Shown here: one piece after another, positions 26,602-35,185 of the stretch
Layout: each line of letters opens with the position of its first letter
Numbering within the stretch: the first letter of the stretch is position 1
Assembly: GCF_000514815.1 (NCBI RefSeq)
Contig: NZ_KI911471.1
Span: forward strand, 62,001-126,000
Reading direction: 5' to 3'
Source: Salinispora fenicalii
GTDB lineage: Bacteria; Actinomycetota; Actinomycetes; Mycobacteriales; Micromonosporaceae
DNA: 64,000 bases
Translations under genes and position numbers: made by a program
Notes under the pieces: generated by a model
Told to the model about the DNA's origin: nothing
The model's input: only the letters and a program-made list of their open reading frames with translations
The model's database searches: none

Positions 26602-27978
26602 TCAACGCCGAGCCGCGCCCGCACCGGCGCCGGTGGTCGGGTCACCATCGCGAGCCGGGGGCACGCCGGGCTGCCCGCTGACCGGTGCCGAGGGCTCGGG
26701 CGAGGCGGCGGCCGTCGGCGCACCGACCGGGGCGGGAGAACCATCGCGGCTCGCCCGCCAGGCGGGCAGGTACAGCGGCGCGGCGATCGCGAGCACGACC
26801 GCGCCGATCAGCATCGCGACGCTGACGCCGGCCCGGTCCGCGACCAGGCCGAGCAGGATCCCTCCAGCGGCACCGGCGGGCATGGCCACCATCGAGTTCA
26901 AGGAGACCACACTGGTTCGGTACGGCCCGTCGACCTGCCGGTGCACCAGCCCCATGTGCAACGGGTTCGAGGCACCGTGCACGACGTAGCACACGACGAA
27001 GGCGACCAGCACGCCGACCGGACCGGCGAGCAGCGCCATCCCGACCACGGTGATGCCCTGCGCGATCCGCAGCAGCGCCGCGGCGGGCGCGGCGCCCAGC
27101 CTCCGGGTGAGCAGCGGGGTCGCCGCCGCGCCGCCGGCATTCGCGAGCCAGGCCACCATGGTTGCCGGGCCGAGCAGTGCCCCGGCTCGTTCGGAGTCGC
27201 CGAGCACCTCGGCGAGCCGGACCGGCAGGAGAGCCTCAAAAGTAACCATGCCGAAGCCCCAGAAGAGCTCGACCGAGAGCAGGGCGAGCAGCACGCGGGA
27301 GCGGCGCAGCAGCCCCATCGCCTGGCCGATCATCCGGGGGGCCTCCGCGATCGACTCGCGCAACGCCGACGACCCGGAGGTGGTACGACGCTCGCGCATC
27401 AGCGCGAGCAGGGCCACCAGCCCGACGATCTGCAGCACCACGATGGCCACGATCGGCATGGTCAACGCGCTGAACGGGCCGACCGGGCCGAACGCGACCA
27501 GCCCGCCACTGAGCAGAGCACCGGCCGCCATGGCGATGCCGATGGCCGTCCCGCCCTGGCTCAGGCCCCGCTCGTACTCGGCATCGGGGTCGGCGGCGAG
27601 GGTGCTGTCCACGAACCAGGATTCGAGCGGGCCGCTGTCCAGCGCCCGATAGACCCCCTGCAACGCCCACACCACTACCAGGAGGGCGAACGAGTCGGCC
27701 ACGACGAAGAGCGCCACGGAGGCGAGGTTGACCACCGCGGCGAGCACCAGCACCGGCCGGCGCCCCACGGCGTCGGCGAGCCCGGCGGTCGGCAACTCGA
27801 GCGCGAGGACGAGGACACCCTGGGCCGCGAAGGCCATGCCGATCTCGGCGAGGGTGAGGCCCCGCTCCTGCATCAGCAGGACGAAGACCGGGACCAGCAG
27901 GCCGACCGGCAGCCAGCGCAGGCTGACCAGGATGAGAAAGCGGTTGCGGACCTGTTGGATCGAGAGGGTGGCCATCAC
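26602..27978 (-). CDS. MFS transporter
   Basis: 458 residues with about twelve hydrophobic helices. The loop-2 motif GLADAVGRRPVLVLAA is the MFS signature. The last 50 residues are a Pro/Ala/Gly-rich tail. The GTG at 27978 overlaps the stop of the HTH regulator gene, with AAGGAGG upstream; ATG at 27975 is an equal choice. It is probably a drug or metabolite exporter controlled by the cotranscribed regulator; substrate unknown. Confidence 0.85.
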   Translation of the reverse strand: MMATLSIQQVRNRFLILVSLRWLPVGLLVPVFVLLMQERGLTLAEIGMAFAAQGVLVLALELPTAGLADAVGRRPVLVLAAVVNLASVALFVVADSFALLVVVWALQGVYRALDSGPLESWFVDSTLAADPDAEYERGLSQGGTAIGIAMAAGALLSGGLVAFGPVGPFSALTMPIVAIVVLQIVGLVALLALMRERRTTSGSSALRESIAEAPRMIGQAMGLLRRSRVLLALLSVELFWGFGMVTFEALLPVRLAEVLGDSERAGALLGPATMVAWLANAGGAAATPLLTRRLGAAPAAALLRIAQGITVVGMALLAGPVGVLVAFVVCYVVHGASNPLHMGLVHRQVDGPYRTSVVSLNSMVAMPAGAAGGILLGLVADRAGVSVAMLIGAVVLAIAAPLYLPAWRASRDGSPAPVGAPTAAASPEPSAPVSGQPGVPPARDGDPTTGAGAGAARR

Positions 27979-28571
27979 GCCTCCTTCGGTAGCGGGTAGG
28001 CGGCGAGGTAGACCTGGACCTGCTCGGCGCCGGGCTCCGGCGGGTCGGCCGCTTCTCGGTAGCGCTCCAGGACCTGCCAGAGTTCGTCGTTGAGCGCCTT
28101 CAGCCGGTCCACCGGGAGGGTCAGGAAGGCGTCACCCATCCCGAAGGCGTCCCGCCACTCCGACGACCACTGGCTCTGTGCCTCGTACCACCGCTGCGCA
28201 TGCTCGGTCAGCAGGCGCACCTGGTGGCCCTGGATCCACTCCATGGCGGCGCGGGCATCCGGGTCGTCGTCGAAGTCGGTGGGCTCGAAGTCGCTGACCT
28301 CGTGCGCGGCCCGCCACCAACGCTGCCGACCGGCGCCCCGGTCGGGGTCCTCGGCGACCAGCCCCACGTCGGCGAGCTGACGCAGGTGGTAGCTGGTGGC
28401 ACCGGTGTTGGTGTCAAGCAGTTCGGCCAGCATGGTGGCGGTCGCCGAGCCCTGCGCCCGCAGCGCCCCGAGGAGCCGAATCCGCAGGGGGTGCGCCAGC
28501 ACCCGCACCTGCCGGTGGTCGATATGCACCGCGCGGGGCGTCGGCCCGGCCCGTTCCCGGTCATCAGTCAT
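27975..28571 (-). CDS. ArsR-like winged-helix regulator of the MFS gene
   Basis: 198 residues. The N-terminal winged helix reads RVLAHPLRIRLLGALRAQGSATATMLAELL...SYHLRQLADVGLVAED, then an HTH_20/ArsR-type wing (GRQRWWRAAHE). The C-terminal half is helical and may sense ligand. No cluster of Cys or His for metal is seen. ATG at 28571 has no clear ribosome site, so the mRNA may be leaderless. The inverted repeats just upstream are likely its operators; autoregulation together with the exporter is inferred. Confidence 0.83.
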   Translation of the reverse strand: MTDDRERAGPTPRAVHIDHRQVRVLAHPLRIRLLGALRAQGSATATMLAELLDTNTGATSYHLRQLADVGLVAEDPDRGAGRQRWWRAAHEVSDFEPTDFDDDPDARAAMEWIQGHQVRLLTEHAQRWYEAQSQWSSEWRDAFGMGDAFLTLPVDRLKALNDELWQVLERYREAADPPEPGAEQVQVYLAAYPLPKEA

Positions 28572-28587
28572 GCTTGCACACTATCTT

Positions 28588-28641
28588 TGCATAGTTTCTA
28601 TGCACAACCTCTGCACAAGAATTATGCATAAAATTTGTGCA
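28588..28641. promoter_or_regulatory. Operator cluster before HTH-MFS unit
   Basis: TGCATAG-TTT-CTATGCA is a perfect inverted repeat at 28588-28604. TGCACAA at 28612-28618 pairs with TTGTGCA at 28635-28641 around an AT-rich 16-base centre that holds ATGCAT. A further TGCACAA is at 28601-28607 and TTGCACA at 28574-28580. The patch is strikingly AT-rich and starts 17 bases from the regulator ATG, so binding would cover the promoter. Confidence 0.6.
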
Positions 28642-28701
28642 ACGACTTCAGGTTCGACTGCCCCACGCCACCCAGCTCGACCCGGCACCGAACACGACAG
28701 C

Positions 28702-28726
28702 GGCGGCCCGGCAAAGCCGAGCCGCC
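28702..28726 (-). terminator. Hairpin after aspS
   Basis: Arms 28702-28712 (GGCGGCCCGGC) and 28716-28726 (GCCGAGCCGCC) pair at 10 of 11 positions around an AAA loop, 25 bases past the aspS stop. Confidence 0.55.
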
Positions 28727-28750
28727 ACTGGAATGGCCAACGAGGGGCGG

Positions 28751-30574
28751 TCAGGTGGGGTCGGCCACCGGAGCAGCCGGACCGGCGGTGCCGGCCTGCG
28801 CCCGCGCCTCGGGCTTCGGCCGGGCGTCCACGCCCGCCTCCAGGCGCTGCGCCGCGGTGATCGGGGTCGGCGCCGCGGTCAACGGGTCGAACCCGCCACG
28901 GGTCTTCGGGAAGGCGATGACCTCACGGATCGAGTCGGCGCCGGCGAGCAGCATGCAGACCCGGTCCCAACCAAAGGCGATCCCGCCGTGCGGCGGAGCG
29001 CCGTACTTGAAGGCCTCCAGCAGGAAGCCGAACTTGTCCTGCGCCTGCTCGGGGGTGATACCGAGCAGGTCGAAGACCCGCTGCTGCACGCCCTCGCGGT
29101 GGATACGGATCGAGCCGCCGCCGATCTCGTTTCCGTTGCAGACAATGTCGTACGCGTACGCCAGCGCCCGGTCCGGCGCCTCCTCGAAGCGGTCCACCCA
29201 CTCGGCGTTCGGCGCGGTGAACGGATGATGCACCGCGGTCCAGCCGCTCTCTCCGCCCTCCTCGCGGTCGGTGACCCGCTCGAACATCGGCGCGTCAACC
29301 ACCCAGCAGAACGCCCAGGCGCTCTCGTCAATCAGGTTCGCCCGGCGGGCGATCTCCACCCGGGCCGCGCCAAGCAACTCCTGAGCCGCCCGGCTCTCCG
29401 CGCCGGCGGCGAAGAAGATCGCGTCGCCGGGCTTCGCGCCGACCGCGTCGGCCAGACCCGCCAGGTGCTCGGTGGAGAGGTTCTTGGCGACCGGACCCCG
29501 TGCCTCACCCGTCTCGGCGTCGAGCACCACGTACGCCAGGCCCTTCGCACCCCGCGCCTTGGCCCAGTCCTGCCAGCCGTCCAGCTCCTTGCGGGACTGC
29601 GCCGCACCGCCGGGCATCACGACCGCACCGACGTAGCCGCCCGCCTCGATCGCGCCGGCGAAGACCCGGAATCGGGTACCGCGCAGGTAGTCGGTCAGCT
29701 CGGTCAACTCCACGCCGTAGCGCAGGTCCGGCTTGTCCGAACCGTACCGGGCCATGGCCTCGTGCCAGGTGATCCGCGGGATCGGCCGAGTGATCTGGTG
29801 GCCGGCCAGTTCCCGCCACAGTCGGGACACGATCGCCTCGCCGAGGTCGATCACGTCGTCCTCGGTGACGAAGGACATCTCGATGTCCAGCTGGGTGAAC
29901 TCCGGCTGCCGGTCGGCGCGGAAGTCCTCGTCCCGGTAGCAGCGGGCGATCTGGTAGTACCGCTCCATCCCGCCCACCATGAGCAGCTGCTTGAACAACT
30001 GCGGCGACTGGGGCAGCGCGTACCAGGTGCCGGGCTGCAGCCGGACCGGCACCAGGAAGTCCCGAGCCCCCTCCGGCGTCGAGCGGGTCAACGTCGGGGT
30101 CTCGATCTCCAGGAAGTCCCGCTCGTGCAGCACCGTACGGGCGATCTGGTTAGCCGCGGAGCGCAGCCGCAGGGCGCTGGCCGGCCCGCTGCGGCGCAGA
30201 TCCAGATACCGGTAGCGCAGCCGGACATCGTCACCGGCCTCGACCTGGTCATCCACCGGCAGCGGCAGGGGCGCCGCCTCGGAGAGCACCTCCAGCTCCT
30301 CCGCCGTCACCTCGACCTCGCCGGTGGCCAGTTCCGGGTTCTCGTTGCCTTCGGGACGACGGGTCACCTCGCCGGTTACCCGAACGCAGTATTCGTTGCG
30401 GAGCACGTGGGCGTCCTCCTCGCGGAGGACGACCTGGGCCACCCCGGAACCATCCCGCAGGTCCACAAAGATGACACCGCCGTGGTCGCGCCGGCGGGCC
30501 ACCCAGCCGGTGAGCGTCACCGTGGTGCCGGCGTCCGTCGCGCGCAGGCTTCCGGCGTCATGGGTACGGATCAC
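28751..30574 (-). CDS. aspS: Aspartyl-tRNA synthetase, probably non-discriminating
   Basis: 607 residues, bacterial type. OB-fold anticodon domain TLTGWVARRRDHGGVIFVDL, class II motif 2 RCYRDEDFRADRQPEFTQLDI, and motif 3 GIAFGWDRVCMLL. In the anticodon domain it has His in RRDHGG and Gly in RRPEGNENP. In Pseudomonas the equivalent H31 and G83 mark enzymes that charge both tRNA-Asp and tRNA-Asn (established for that enzyme; applied here by alignment in my head). If so, Asn-tRNA is made by GatCAB. GTG at 30574 is used; the frame is open further upstream. Confidence 0.95.
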   Translation of the reverse strand: MIRTHDAGSLRATDAGTTVTLTGWVARRRDHGGVIFVDLRDGSGVAQVVLREEDAHVLRNEYCVRVTGEVTRRPEGNENPELATGEVEVTAEELEVLSEAAPLPLPVDDQVEAGDDVRLRYRYLDLRRSGPASALRLRSAANQIARTVLHERDFLEIETPTLTRSTPEGARDFLVPVRLQPGTWYALPQSPQLFKQLLMVGGMERYYQIARCYRDEDFRADRQPEFTQLDIEMSFVTEDDVIDLGEAIVSRLWRELAGHQITRPIPRITWHEAMARYGSDKPDLRYGVELTELTDYLRGTRFRVFAGAIEAGGYVGAVVMPGGAAQSRKELDGWQDWAKARGAKGLAYVVLDAETGEARGPVAKNLSTEHLAGLADAVGAKPGDAIFFAAGAESRAAQELLGAARVEIARRANLIDESAWAFCWVVDAPMFERVTDREEGGESGWTAVHHPFTAPNAEWVDRFEEAPDRALAYAYDIVCNGNEIGGGSIRIHREGVQQRVFDLLGITPEQAQDKFGFLLEAFKYGAPPHGGIAFGWDRVCMLLAGADSIREVIAFPKTRGGFDPLTAAPTPITAAQRLEAGVDARPKPEARAQAGTAGPAAPVADPT

Positions 30575-30803
30575 GACGTGCGTCTCCCTCGTCTGCGGAA
30601 TGAGTCTGCCCAGCAGCATCGCCGGGCCGCCCCGGGGCCGCATCCTCATTTCCAGCCAGTTCCGGGGCAGAATGTCTCTGCCCCGGCATTCTGTCAGGGC
30701 TACCGCACCGCCGTTTGCCGGGTACGCGGAAGGAGAGCCCGCCACGCGCCAAACCCGGGTGGGTGTCGGGCGCCGGACCCGGCGATGGCGTGCCCTGGGG
30801 CCG

Positions 30804-31739
30804 TCAGCCCCGGGCGGCCTGCCGGGCGCGACGGGCGTCGCGCTTCTCCTCGAATCGGGACGCGGCGAGCTCTAGGCCGTCGAGGTGGGCCGCGATCTGG
30901 TCCCGGGCCGCCTCGCCGTCCGTGTTCAGGCCCGACACCTCGAAGATGTCCCACTGCCGCAGCACCGGCAGCACCACCTCGTCCCGGTGCTGGCGCAGGT
31001 CGTAGATGCCGGCCAGGGCGATCGCGACGGACTTCCGGGCGAACCCCTCGATGCCGTTGCCCGGCATCTGGAACTCGGCCAGCACGTCGGCCACCGCCCG
31101 CATCGTCTGACTGGGAGCCAGCTCGAAGGAGGCAGCGAGCAGGTTTCGGTAGAAGAGCATGTGCAGGTTCTCGTCGGTGGCGATTCGGGCCAGCATCGCC
31201 TCGCAGCGCGGATCGCCGGTGGCTCGGCCGGTGTTGCGGTGCGCGACCCGGGTCGCCAACTCCTGGAACGACACGTACGCGAGCGAGTGCAGCATCTCCT
31301 CGTCGTGTGCGTTGTGGTAGCCGGCCGACATGTGCGTCATCCGGGCCCGCTCCAGGGCCACCGGGTCGACCGCCCGGGTCACCGTCAGATAGTCCCGGAT
31401 CGCGATGCCGTGCCGCGCCTCCTCGGCCGTCCACCGGTGCACCCAGGTCCCCCACGCCCCGTCCCGACCAAAGAGCGTGGCGATCTGGTGGTGGTACGAG
31501 GGCAGGTTGTCCTCGGTGAGCAGGTTGACGATCAACGCGGTACGGGCGACCTCGGGCAGCTCTGAGTCGGCCGGCGTCCACGCCTGTCCGCCGAGCGGAC
31601 CGTCGAAGGTCCGCCCCTCACTCCAGGGCACGTACTCGTGCGGGAACCACTCCTTCGCGATCGACAGGTGCCGGTCGAGGTTCTTCTCCACGACGACTTC
31701 CAGCTCGTGCAGGAGGGCGGTCTGACTGAGGACGCTCAT
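30804..31739 (-). CDS. Acyl-ACP desaturase (DesA-type)
   Basis: 311 residues, ferritin-like diiron fold. Iron-ligand motifs are in order: TEDNLPSYHHQI (about 75-86), WTAEEARHGIAI (about 103-114), then ATDENLHMLFYRN (about 188-200), matching the E, EExxH, E and DEnxH pattern of plant stearoyl-ACP and mycobacterial DesA desaturases. It would introduce a cis double bond into acyl-ACP and so set membrane fluidity. A 31-nt perfect inverted repeat sits ten bases before the ATG and overlaps the GGGAG ribosome site, so repression by a dimeric regulator is likely. Confidence 0.9.
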   Translation of the reverse strand: MSVLSQTALLHELEVVVEKNLDRHLSIAKEWFPHEYVPWSEGRTFDGPLGGQAWTPADSELPEVARTALIVNLLTEDNLPSYHHQIATLFGRDGAWGTWVHRWTAEEARHGIAIRDYLTVTRAVDPVALERARMTHMSAGYHNAHDEEMLHSLAYVSFQELATRVAHRNTGRATGDPRCEAMLARIATDENLHMLFYRNLLAASFELAPSQTMRAVADVLAEFQMPGNGIEGFARKSVAIALAGIYDLRQHRDEVVLPVLRQWDIFEVSGLNTDGEAARDQIAAHLDGLELAASRFEEKRDARRARQAARG

Positions 31740-31748
31740 GCGGTTCTC

Positions 31749-31779
31749 CCTACGGTGGCGTAACTTACGCCACCGTAGG
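31749..31779. promoter_or_regulatory. Perfect 31-nt palindromic operator before desaturase
   Basis: Fifteen-base arms at 31749-31763 (CCTACGGTGGCGTAA) and 31765-31779, exact reverse complements around one base. The inner part TTACG...CGTAA with flanking ACCGTA resembles operators of TetR-family lipid regulators in actinobacteria (recalled, not searched). It lies ten bases before the desaturase ATG. The rest of the 147-base gap to hisS shows nothing else. Confidence 0.75.
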
Positions 31780-31886
31780 TCCGATCGTCGGTACGCGCCA
31801 GTAGCGTCCCAGGGCGCGCCCCGGAACAGCGCCTTCCTGCCGAAACACCCACCCCGGGCCGAACGAGGGCCGGCGGTCGCGTGAGC

Positions 31887-33215
31887 TCAGCTCACCACCG
31901 GCCGCAGGTCCGCCGCGGGTGGCTGCCACACCTCGGCCCGCGCCGACACCTGCGCACCGGTACGGATGTCCTTGACCTCGTCCGCTCCCTCGTCCGTGCC
32001 GGGGAACCACACGTACGGGATACCCCGCCGCTCGGCGTAGCGAATCTGCTTGCCGAACTTCGCCGCACTCGGCGCGACCTCGGTGCAGATACCCCGGGCC
32101 CGCAGCGCCTCGGCGACCCGGTTGCTCACCGCCCGCTGCGCCTCGCTGGTCACCGCCACCACCACGCAGGTGGGGACCGGGCGGGAAATGGTCAACGCCC
32201 CGGCACCGAAGAGCAGGCCGAGCAGCCGGGTCACGCCGATCGAGATGCCCACTCCCGGGAACGCCACGGCACCGGCGCTGGCCAGGTTGTCGTACCGGCC
32301 GCCGGAGCAGATCGAGCCGAGCCGCTCGTACCCGATCAGCTGCGTCTCGTAGACGGTCCCGGTGTAGTAGTCCAGGCCGCGGGCGATGCGCAGGTCGGCG
32401 ACGCAGAGGCCGGGCGCGTGCTCGGCGGCGGTCTGCATCACCTGGACCAGCTCCGCGAGACCCTCGTCGAGCAGCGGGTGACTGACCCCGAGCGCGTTCA
32501 CCGCGTCGGCGAACGACGCATCCGGCGCCGAGATCTCCGCCAGCGCCAGCACGGCCTTCGCCTGCGCCTCGGTCGCCCCGGCCGTGGCGGTCAGGAGATC
32601 GGCCACCCGGGCCGGGCCGATCTTGTCCAGCTTGTCGACCGCACGCAGCGCCGCCTCCGGGTCGCTGATCCCCACCCCCCGGTAGAAGCCTTCGCAGATC
32701 TTGCGGTTGTTGACCTGGATCCGCACCGGCGGAATCGGCAGCGACCGCAGCGCGTCCCCGATCACCAGCGGCATCTCGGCCTCGTGGTGCGGCGCCAACG
32801 TGTCCCGGTCAACGATGTCGATGTCCGCCTGCAGGAACTCCCGGTAGCGGCCCTCCTGCGGTCGCTCGCCCCGCCACACCTTCTGGATCTGGTAGCGGCG
32901 GAACGGGAACTGGAGCTTGCCGGCGTTCTCCAGCACGTACCGGGCGAACGGCACGGTCAGGTCGAAGTGCAGGCCAAGAGCGTCGTCGCCGGCCGGTCCG
33001 TCGGGGTCGGCCTGCAGCCGCCGGAGCAGGTAGACCTCCTTGGAGGTCTCCCCCTTGCGCAACAACTGGTCGAGCGGCTCGACCGCGCGGGTCTCCAGTG
33101 GGGCGAACCCGTACCGCTCGAAGGTGTCCCGGATCCGCTCCAGGACGTGCTGCTCGATCATCCGCTGGGCGGGCGTCCACTCCGGGAAGCCGGAGATCGG
33201 CGTGGGCTTACTCAT
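31887..33215 (-). CDS. hisS: Histidyl-tRNA synthetase
   Basis: 442 residues. Class II motif 2 region RRYQIQKVWRGERPQEGRYR, histidine motifs GLDYYTGTVYETQL and SICSGGRYDNL, and a C-terminal anticodon-binding domain. ATG at 33215 has GGAG four bases upstream; the open frame extends another 187 codons as a shadow of the neighbour. It charges tRNA-His. Confidence 0.96.
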   Translation of the reverse strand: MSKPTPISGFPEWTPAQRMIEQHVLERIRDTFERYGFAPLETRAVEPLDQLLRKGETSKEVYLLRRLQADPDGPAGDDALGLHFDLTVPFARYVLENAGKLQFPFRRYQIQKVWRGERPQEGRYREFLQADIDIVDRDTLAPHHEAEMPLVIGDALRSLPIPPVRIQVNNRKICEGFYRGVGISDPEAALRAVDKLDKIGPARVADLLTATAGATEAQAKAVLALAEISAPDASFADAVNALGVSHPLLDEGLAELVQVMQTAAEHAPGLCVADLRIARGLDYYTGTVYETQLIGYERLGSICSGGRYDNLASAGAVAFPGVGISIGVTRLLGLLFGAGALTISRPVPTCVVVAVTSEAQRAVSNRVAEALRARGICTEVAPSAAKFGKQIRYAERRGIPYVWFPGTDEGADEVKDIRTGAQVSARAEVWQPPAADLRPVVS

Positions 33216-33270
33216 GGTGCTCCGTTCGCGAACCCCGCGCGGTCCACGCGGGGGAAAGAGGATGCGGCGG

Positions 33271-33987
33271 CTACAGGCCGCGGGCAGGGGCCGCCGGTCG
33301 CGCCGGCTCGCCCGCCACCTCGAGGAGGTACGGGTTGGCGGCGCGTTCCCGGCCAATCGTCGTGGTGGGACCGTGGCCGGGCAGCACGACCGTGTCGTCC
33401 GCCAGCGGGAGGATCTTGCTCCGCAAGCTGGCGAGCATCGTCGGATGGCTGCCGCCCGGCAGGTCGGTACGGCCGATCGAGCCGGCGAAGAGCACGTCAC
33501 CGGAGAGGCAGAGCTCGTCCGCCTCCCAGCGGGAGCCCGCGCCGGGCAACCGGAAGAGCACCGACCCGCCGGTATGGCCCGGCGCGTGGTCAACGGTGAT
33601 CTCCAGCCCGGCGAGGTCGAGGGTGCCGCCGTCGGCCAGTTCAGCGACGTCCTCCGGCTCGGTGTACGGCAGCCGGCCGCCGAAGAGCCCGGCCAGGTCG
33701 GCGGAGAGCCCCTTCGCCGGGTCGGCGAGGAGTTCCCGGTCGGCCGGGTGAACGTACGCGGTGACCCCACGCGCACCGCAGACCGGCGCGACGGAGAAGG
33801 TGTGGTCGAGGTGGCCGTGGGTCAACAGGACGGCGGCCGGATGCAGCCGGTGCTCGGCCAGCAGGGCGTCAAGTCGGTCGAGCACCCCGATGCCGGGATC
33901 GACCACCACACACTGCTCCCCCGGCGCCGTCGCGACCACATAGCAGTTGGTGCCGAAGGCGTCCGCGGGAAAACCGGCCACGAGCAC
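33271..33987 (-). CDS. Metallo-beta-lactamase-fold hydrolase (glyoxalase II-like)
   Basis: 238 residues. The metal-binding motif LLTHGHLDHTFSV (HxHxDH) is at about residues 54-66, followed by DHAPGHTGGSV, CLSGDVLFAGSIGRTDLPGG and VVLPGHGPTTTIG, supplying the other ligands. This is the layout of YcbL/glyoxalase II-type thioester hydrolases. It lies 55 bases upstream of hisS on the same strand. The 240 bp upstream of it is a divergent promoter region with the cyclophilin genes. Confidence 0.85.
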   Translation of the reverse strand: MLVAGFPADAFGTNCYVVATAPGEQCVVVDPGIGVLDRLDALLAEHRLHPAAVLLTHGHLDHTFSVAPVCGARGVTAYVHPADRELLADPAKGLSADLAGLFGGRLPYTEPEDVAELADGGTLDLAGLEITVDHAPGHTGGSVLFRLPGAGSRWEADELCLSGDVLFAGSIGRTDLPGGSHPTMLASLRSKILPLADDTVVLPGHGPTTTIGRERAANPYLLEVAGEPARPAAPARGL

Positions 33988-34227
33988 GACGGCTCCCCTT
34001 CCCTCAAAGTGTCAGGTCGTCTGCTGAGCCTAGTCGCCGAAGCAACCGATCTCGCGCGGTGCAGCCCGGTCGCGGGTGCAGCGATGTCCGCGAGTCAGCA
34101 CCGCGCCACCTCGTATACGACAATCCCCGCCACTGGCCGTACACTCTGGCGGGCGTGTGGCATGGCACACCTGACCAACGGTCGGGCCGCCCCGTCACGG
34201 AACCAGGGTAGAGGAAGGGGAGCGCGG

Positions 34228-35145
34228 GTGGCCTCCAGCAGGGATCGGCAGCGCAAACTGGCGCGGGCAAAACTCGACCGACAGCTGGCCCGGCGGGCCA
34301 CTCGGGCCCGCCGCCGACGGCAGGTCCAAGCCGGGGTGGGCGTCGCAGTCGTCCTCGCCCTGATCGTGGCCGGCTCCGCCTGGGCACTGGGCGCCTTCGA
34401 TCGGGAGCCGGTCGAGGACACCACGGCCCAGGAGATCTGCTTCTGGACCCCGGAGGACGCCAGCGCCAACACCAACCTGACCGACGTCGGCACCCCGGCC
34501 ACCACCGGGCTACCGACCGAGGGGGTTCGGACGATGACTGTCGTCACGAACCAGGGCGCCCCGATCACCGCCGAGCTGGACACCGCCGCCACCCCCTGCG
34601 CCGTCGCGAGCATTTCTCACCTGGCGGCGAACTCCTTCTACGACAACACGAAGTGCCACGAAATCACCACCGAGGGCGCAGTGCGCTGCGGCGACCCGAG
34701 CGGCACCGGACTGGGCGGGCCCGCCTACTCCTTCTACGACGAGAACGTTCCCACCCCGGCGGACGCCCCGGCAAGCCCGGCGGAGGCATCGGCGAGCCCG
34801 GCAGACGCGTCGGCCAGCCCCACGCCCGACCAGCCTGCGACCTACCCGAAGGGCACGGTCGCGATGGTCGGCAACAGGCCCAGCGGCAACGGAAGCCAGT
34901 TCCTGATCTTCTTCAAGGACTTCACCACCGCCGACCCGGCGTACACGGTCATTGGCCGTGTCACCGGTGGCCTGGATACGGTCGAGAAGATCGGTGCGCT
35001 ACCGACCGTGGAGAATGAAGGCGGGGCGAAGGTCAAGCCGAAGGACGACGACGTGGTCATCCAGAGCCTGACGGTCACCGAGCCGGCGGCGACGCCGACC
35101 GTCACCACGTCGGCCACCCCGGCGGTCGACTCGAGCGCCGGCTGA
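34228..35145 (+). CDS. Membrane-anchored cyclophilin-like protein, catalytic residues altered
   Basis: 305 residues: basic cytoplasmic tail (ARRATRARRRRQ), one helix (VAVVLALIVAGSAWALGAF), linker, and a cyclophilin-type domain (MTVVTNQGAPITAELDTAATP, then SQFLIFFKDFTTADPAYTVIGRVTGGLD). Where active enzymes have FHRxxxxFMxQGGDP, this protein has KCHEITTEGAVRCGDP: the catalytic Arg is Glu and the Gln is Arg. A Pro/Ala/Ser insert (about 175-200) interrupts the domain. The GTG at 34228 has AAGGGGAG upstream. It may be a chaperone-like paralog rather than an isomerase. Confidence 0.8.
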   Translation: MASSRDRQRKLARAKLDRQLARRATRARRRRQVQAGVGVAVVLALIVAGSAWALGAFDREPVEDTTAQEICFWTPEDASANTNLTDVGTPATTGLPTEGVRTMTVVTNQGAPITAELDTAATPCAVASISHLAANSFYDNTKCHEITTEGAVRCGDPSGTGLGGPAYSFYDENVPTPADAPASPAEASASPADASASPTPDQPATYPKGTVAMVGNRPSGNGSQFLIFFKDFTTADPAYTVIGRVTGGLDTVEKIGALPTVENEGGAKVKPKDDDVVIQSLTVTEPAATPTVTTSATPAVDSSAG

Positions 35146-35185
35146 CCGATCCCAGCCAAACCCCATCATGCAGGAGGACCCAGGC

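Noticed and set aside
28637..31519. 960-codon plus-strand open frame
   Set aside because: Antisense to aspS and the desaturase; Arg/Pro/Gly-rich, no domain, no ribosome site. A GC-driven shadow.
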